DNA of 64,000 nucleotides from Marisa cornuarietis (Eukaryota > Mollusca > Gastropoda > Architaenioglossa > Ampullariidae): positions 433,001 through 497,000 of the forward strand of contig SMMW01000513.1 of assembly GCA_004794655.1 (NCBI GenBank). The letters run 5' to 3'. Below the pieces are notes generated by a model. It was not told the origin of the DNA. It did no database searches and saw only the letters and a program-made list of their open reading frames with translations. This document shows, piece after piece, positions 60,936 through 64,000 of the stretch. Within the stretch, counting starts at the first letter, position 1; every line of letters begins with the position of its first letter. Both the position numbers and the translations under genes were made by a program.

Positions 60936-62075
60936 GTTGCTGTACGTCTCCTAGGTAGCAAACAACCAAATAGCCTTTTGTGACCTCAACTTCTTGCTCC
61001 CAGGTATGCATGCACATTAGTACACTGTCACCTAGCGAGACAACACACCACCGTTAGTGACGACGGCGCCGACGACAGTATCGAAGAGCAGTAGCCCCGT
61101 GATTATCTTCTTTCATAACCCTACCCGCCCCCACCCCCTAAACCCCGATGCGCTATTACTTGCCCGCCATTTATCCTGGTGGCGCCACGATCACTTCCAC
61201 AAGTACCCCAACATGTAAGGTACAGTACAAGGCAACGACACCTTCTTCTCCTTGCCTTCTGCTCCCGAGAGCAACATCAACAGCAGCTGCAGAGAATCGC
61301 AGTCTTGTTGGGTTTCTCCCTCCCCTCAGACATACACACGTCTCTCGACAAAGCCAGTTCTTGCCTCCCCCCCCCATCCACACACACTCCCAATCCTCTT
61401 CCAGACCCATCCACATCTCCTCACCTCCCACCATTGGTCCACTAACTTAATCAAAGGAGATAAACGTCTGCTTCAACCCCTTCCCTCTCCCCCACCCATT
61501 ATCCTTCACCCGAGGTGGAATTCATCCCGACCAGAATCATCCAACTGTACCGAAAAGTCCAGCTCGGATATTATTTCGTTTCACTGAACAATCAGCAATA
61601 AGCACCATGTCGAAAACACTTTTTCTCTCTCGGCCGATCCTGTGCATCCGCGCGCGATCCTCCACTCCACGTCATGCGCTCGTGTTCAAAGGTCAAGGCC
61701 ATCACACGAATTCACGGGTCACGAGCAGACAGAACACCGCCATGCTGTCCTGGCAGCGGGCAACATGCCATCACAAAAAATAATAATAATAACAAGAAAA
61801 ACACGAACACAAAAACTCTCACTTCGTCGATTTAGTTGGCACTCAAACACTTGGCGCCTTGTAGGGGTAGGGGGAGGTACTTCTCCACTCCTGATCTCAG
61901 TTGGTGTAAATCCTCCCCACAGAAAAAGGCAGACGTTCCCCTTACATTAGGAAGAGGGGGAAGTGCCAGTTGCAGAAAAATTCCTCGCAAACAGAAGACG
62001 CAAAACTCGTTAAGTCGCCGACAGGAGCTCGCACTGCCGACATGCCCTCGAACCGCCGTGGGTGTGTTGTCTCTT
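60936..62075 (-). other. Probable 3' UTR and flank of the BAH-domain gene
   Basis: Follows the stop codon at 62078-62076 on the minus strand. A minus-strand ATTAAA at 60689-60684, just past this interval, is one candidate polyadenylation signal. No closer AATAAA is seen. The sequence is CT-rich in parts and non-coding. Confidence 0.35.
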
Positions 62076-62282
62076 TTAGACGACGTCGGGTTCGAACCGC
62101 AGGAGGCCGATAGTAGGGTCGTAGTAACCAGCCAGGTAGTAGATGTTAGGACCCAGGGGCTGGCCCCGCCGACTGGCCTCAGCCGCGCGTCGCATGTAGT
62201 CCTTGAAGGGGAGCACCTGGCACTTGTGCGAGATGGTTTGCACATCATTCTCATCCCCGTGCGGTGACTCGAACAGCGCCCC
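62076..62282 (-). CDS. BAHCC1/TNRC18: Terminal exon of TNRC18/BAHCC1-family BAH protein
   Basis: Encodes the last 68 residues and a TAA stop (62078-62076). The reading GALFESPHGDENDVQTISHK then CQVLPFKDYMRR and NIYYLAGYYDPTIGLLRFEP matches the second half of the C-terminal BAH domain in vertebrate TNRC18 and BAHCC1 (known pattern GALF.SPH.DENDVQT.SHKC and YYLAG.Y.P..G). In that family the domain reads histone modification (H3K27me3 for BAHCC1, H3K9me3 for TNRC18) and supports gene silencing. Splicing: the intron ends in CAG at 62285-62283 and the exon starts in phase 0, matching the donor at 62756. The family tail after the domain is replaced here by a short FEPDVV end. A long open frame on the same strand in a different frame is a shadow. 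Confidence 0.92.
   Translation of the reverse strand, partial: GALFESPHGDENDVQTISHKCQVLPFKDYMRRAAEASRRGQPLGPNIYYLAGYYDPTIGLLRFEPDVV

Positions 62283-64000
<1,718 letters not shown>

Overview
This is a 64-kb piece of an animal nuclear genome, and most of it is non-coding. It has spliced coding exons, a C2H2 zinc-finger gene, many fossil non-LTR retrotransposons, hAT-type miniature elements, tRNA-like SINE remnants and very frequent CA/GT and GAAA microsatellites. The LINE tails (TTGA and ATT microsatellites) and the SINE box style resemble what I know from lophotrochozoans, so a mollusc is the best guess. This is inference; no species can be named from the sequence alone.

Left end (1-9300). 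A poly-zinc-finger gene lies on the minus strand (1110-2927): an acidic N-terminus full of SUMO-type sites, then one degenerate and twelve intact fingers. Its 3' flank still holds decayed fingers in frame beyond the stop. That 3' flank (1-520) is present again at 5580-5758 plus 8221-8552, split by a 2.46-kb insertion. The insertion itself contains a young, 5'-truncated LINE with an uninterrupted reverse transcriptase ORF, bounded by identical 40-bp direct repeats. An older RTE-type LINE 3' end sits at about 5050-5515.

Middle (9300-62000). I find no convincing multi-exon protein gene here. The content is mobile-element debris: a pair of inverted hAT-like elements at 9326-9684 and about 12264-12632; an internally deleted element at about 10120-10530; LINE fossils at 10545-11085, 15290-15560, 16930-17215, 34138-34848 and possibly 38220-38405; a SINE at 36930-37145, possible SINEs near 50760-50880 and 52325-52400; and a 177-bp hAT MITE at 56719-56895 with a perfect 8-bp target duplication. 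There are also promoter-like islands: CRE + CArG + E-box + TATA at 27791-27872 (+), CRE + TATA at 42697-42744 (-), a GC-box CpG-rich island near 40900-41300, and an inverted pair of octamer + E-box modules at 44413-44470 and 47542-47602. The target genes of these promoters are not visible.

Right end (62000-64000). Two minus-strand exons (62757-62921 and 62076-62282) join in frame and encode the C-terminal BAH domain of a TNRC18/BAHCC1 (fly winged eye) family chromatin protein, up to its stop codon. The rest of that gene lies beyond the right edge.

The two recognisable protein genes are both nuclear regulators: a DNA-binding finger protein and a histone-reading chromatin protein. Nothing in the sequence links them functionally. 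The most informative material is the record of gene decay and transposition, plus the orphan inducible-type promoters.
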